Assembly: GCA_016763095.1 (NCBI GenBank)
Contig: JAESUK010000209.1
Coordinates: forward strand, 1-14,233
Direction of reading: 5' to 3'
Source of the DNA: Alphaproteobacteria bacterium
GTDB taxonomy: Bacteria > Pseudomonadota > Alphaproteobacteria > Micavibrionales > Micavibrionaceae
Length of the DNA: 14,233 nucleotides
Under the pieces are notes generated by a model. The model saw only the letters and a list, made by a program, of their open reading frames with translations, was not told the origin of the DNA and did not search any database. The position numbers and the translations under genes are program-made. This document shows, one piece after another, positions 12,715-14,233 of this stretch. The number at the start of each line of letters is the position of its first letter. The stretch's first letter is position 1.

Positions 12715-14233
12715 ATGAGTAAAGTTATTGGTATTGATTTGGGAACCACCAATTCCTGTGTTGCCGTTATGGACGGTAAAAAACCTAAAGTGATAGAAAA
12801 CTCTGAAGGTGCACGTACAACCCCTTCTATGGTTGCATTTACAAAAGACGGCGAAAGACTTGTTGGTCAACCAGCAAAACGTCAGGCTGTTACAAACCCA
12901 GAAAACACACTCTATGCAATCAAACGTTTGATCGGTCGCCGCTTCAAGGAAGAAGCTGTTCAAGACATGAGAAGCAAAGCCCCTTACAACATTGTTGAAG
13001 GTGAGAACGGCGACGCATGGGTCGAAATTGATGGCGAGAAACATGCCCCAGCACAAATTGCGGCAATGCTTTTACAGAAAATGAAAGAAACAGCTGAGAG
13101 TTACTTAGGATCAGAAGTCACAGAAGCTGTGATTACCGTTCCTGCTTACTTCAATGATTCTCAACGTCAAGCCACAAAAGACGCGGGGAAAATCGCTGGT
13201 CTTGATGTACTTCGTATTATCAACGAGCCAACTGCTGCTGCATTGGCATACGGTCTTGATCAAAAGAACTCAGGTACAATCGCCGTTTATGACTTGGGTG
13301 GAGGAACATTTGATGTATCCATCCTCGAAATTGGCGATGGTGTGTTTGAAGTTAAATCAACAAACGGAGACACTTTCCTCGGTGGTGAAGATTTTGATTA
13401 CCGTATCATTGATTACTTAGCGGATGAATTCAAAAAAGAAAACAGCATCGACCTACGCGAAGACAAACTCGCGCTTCAACGTCTGAAAGAAGCTGCTGAA
13501 AAAGCAAAAATTGAACTTTCAAGTGCAACAAACACTGAAGTAAACTTACCGTTTATTACAGCTGACCAAACAGGTCCGAAGCATTTGAACATTAAGCTGA
13601 GTCGCGCGAAACTTGAATCTCTCGTAGACGATCTAATCCGCAGAACAATTGCGCCATGTAAGGCCGCGATTAAAGACGCAGGTCTAAAAGCTTCCGAGAT
13701 TGACGAGATCATTCTTGTTGGTGGTATGACACGTATGCCAAAAATCATTGAAACTGTTAAAGAATTCTTTGGTAAAGAACCTAATAAAGGGGTTAACCCT
13801 GATGAAGTTGTGGCAGACGGTGCCGCCATTCAAGGTGGTGTGCTACAAGGTGATGTGAAAGATGTTCTCCTTTTAGACGTGACACCTCTTTCTCTTGGAA
13901 TTGAAACACTCGGTGGAACATTCACACGTTTGATCGACCGTAATACAACAATTCCAACGAAAAAATCACAGACCTTCTCAACTGCTGAGGACAATCAAAC
14001 AGCCGTTACAATCACTGTTTTCCAAGGAGAACGTGAAATGGCCGCAGATAATAAGCGTCTTGGACAGTTTGACTTGGTCGGGATCCCTTCATCCCCGCGT
14101 GGCGTACCTCAAATCGAAGTCACATTTGATATTGACGCCAACGGCATTGTGAACGTTTCTGCCAAAGACAAAGCAACTGGAAAAGAACAAAATGTTCAAA
14201 TCCAAGCGTCTGGGGGCCTGAGTGATTCTGATA
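12715..14233 (+). CDS. dnaK: DnaK (Hsp70) chaperone, C-terminus cut by window edge
   Basis: 506 codons of DnaK, of the roughly 630-640 usual in the family; the lid and tail are beyond the right edge. Hsp70 binds exposed hydrophobic segments of client proteins in an ATP-driven cycle with DnaJ and GrpE. Seen are the phosphate-1 loop GIDLGTTNSC (6-15), AVITVPAYFNDSQRQATK, the phosphate-2 motif VYDLGGGTFDVS, the adenosine motif ILVGGMTRMP, the interdomain linker DVLLLDVTP (383-391), and the beginning of the substrate-binding beta-sandwich (SLGIETLGG onward). No frameshift or missing catalytic residue is visible. A strong AAGGAG Shine-Dalgarno (12701-12706) lies 8 bases before the ATG. Confidence 0.98.
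   Translation, partial: MSKVIGIDLGTTNSCVAVMDGKKPKVIENSEGARTTPSMVAFTKDGERLVGQPAKRQAVTNPENTLYAIKRLIGRRFKEEAVQDMRSKAPYNIVEGENGDAWVEIDGEKHAPAQIAAMLLQKMKETAESYLGSEVTEAVITVPAYFNDSQRQATKDAGKIAGLDVLRIINEPTAAALAYGLDQKNSGTIAVYDLGGGTFDVSILEIGDGVFEVKSTNGDTFLGGEDFDYRIIDYLADEFKKENSIDLREDKLALQRLKEAAEKAKIELSSATNTEVNLPFITADQTGPKHLNIKLSRAKLESLVDDLIRRTIAPCKAAIKDAGLKASEIDEIILVGGMTRMPKIIETVKEFFGKEPNKGVNPDEVVADGAAIQGGVLQGDVKDVLLLDVTPLSLGIETLGGTFTRLIDRNTTIPTKKSQTFSTAEDNQTAVTITVFQGEREMAADNKRLGQFDLVGIPSSPRGVPQIEVTFDIDANGIVNVSAKDKATGKEQNVQIQASGGLSDSD

Noticed and set aside
13476..13829. Minus-strand ORF of 117 codons opposite dnaK
   Set aside because: Shadow of dnaK; no support for independent coding.
1..14233. CRISPR array, rRNA, riboswitch or insertion sequence
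   Set aside because: No regularly spaced repeats, rRNA sequence, recognisable riboswitch core or transposase was seen on either strand.

Overview
The window looks like chromosomal DNA of an AT-rich alphaproteobacterium. The evidence is the protein types: an alphaproteobacterial RNase PH, PyrE with the IEDLQTDGGS variant of the PRPP loop, an S24-type repressor ending in WASQ, and the C-terminal region of the alphaproteobacterial Suv3-like helicase. The block rph-rdgB-hemW, divergent from grpE and dnaK, is also a familiar alphaproteobacterial arrangement. I cannot name the genus.

Region 1 (1-1340, minus strand) is a phage-derived cassette. Three small genes, tightly packed or overlapping, lead into the N-terminus of a T7-like head-to-tail connector (portal) protein that runs off the left edge. 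A TTGACA-type promoter, three short leader repeats and a perfect 17-bp palindrome lie in the divergent gap (1341-1538). Region 2 (1539-4093, plus strand) has an S24/CI-like regulator that appears to have lost both catalytic residues. It is followed closely by pterin-4a-carbinolamine dehydratase, pyrE and nadK, and then tRNA-Phe(GAA).

Region 3 (4049-5251) is the main unusual structure. The 3' 45 bases of tRNA-Phe, from the anticodon loop through CCA, are repeated exactly 1158 bp downstream. This is the mark of an element integrated into a tRNA gene, but the segment is tiny and has no integrase. Its only convincing gene encodes a 230-residue protein of unknown function.

Region 4 (5288-7614, minus strand) holds a rhodanese/DUF2892 membrane protein, an unknown multi-span membrane protein, and a gene that looks like the helicase-free C-terminal part of the Suv3-like helicase. 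A divergent gene (7778-9295) encodes an exported protein I do not recognise; its end overlaps the convergent hemW gene by 15 bp.

Region 5 (9281-11748, minus strand) is the rph-rdgB-hemW operon: RNase PH, XTP/dITP pyrophosphatase and the HemW haem chaperone-like radical SAM protein. Divergent from it are grpE and dnaK, the latter cut by the right edge. The heat-shock repressor gene hrcA, often found before grpE in this group, is absent here, and no CIRCE operator is visible. A terminator-like hairpin and a possible separate promoter lie between grpE and dnaK.
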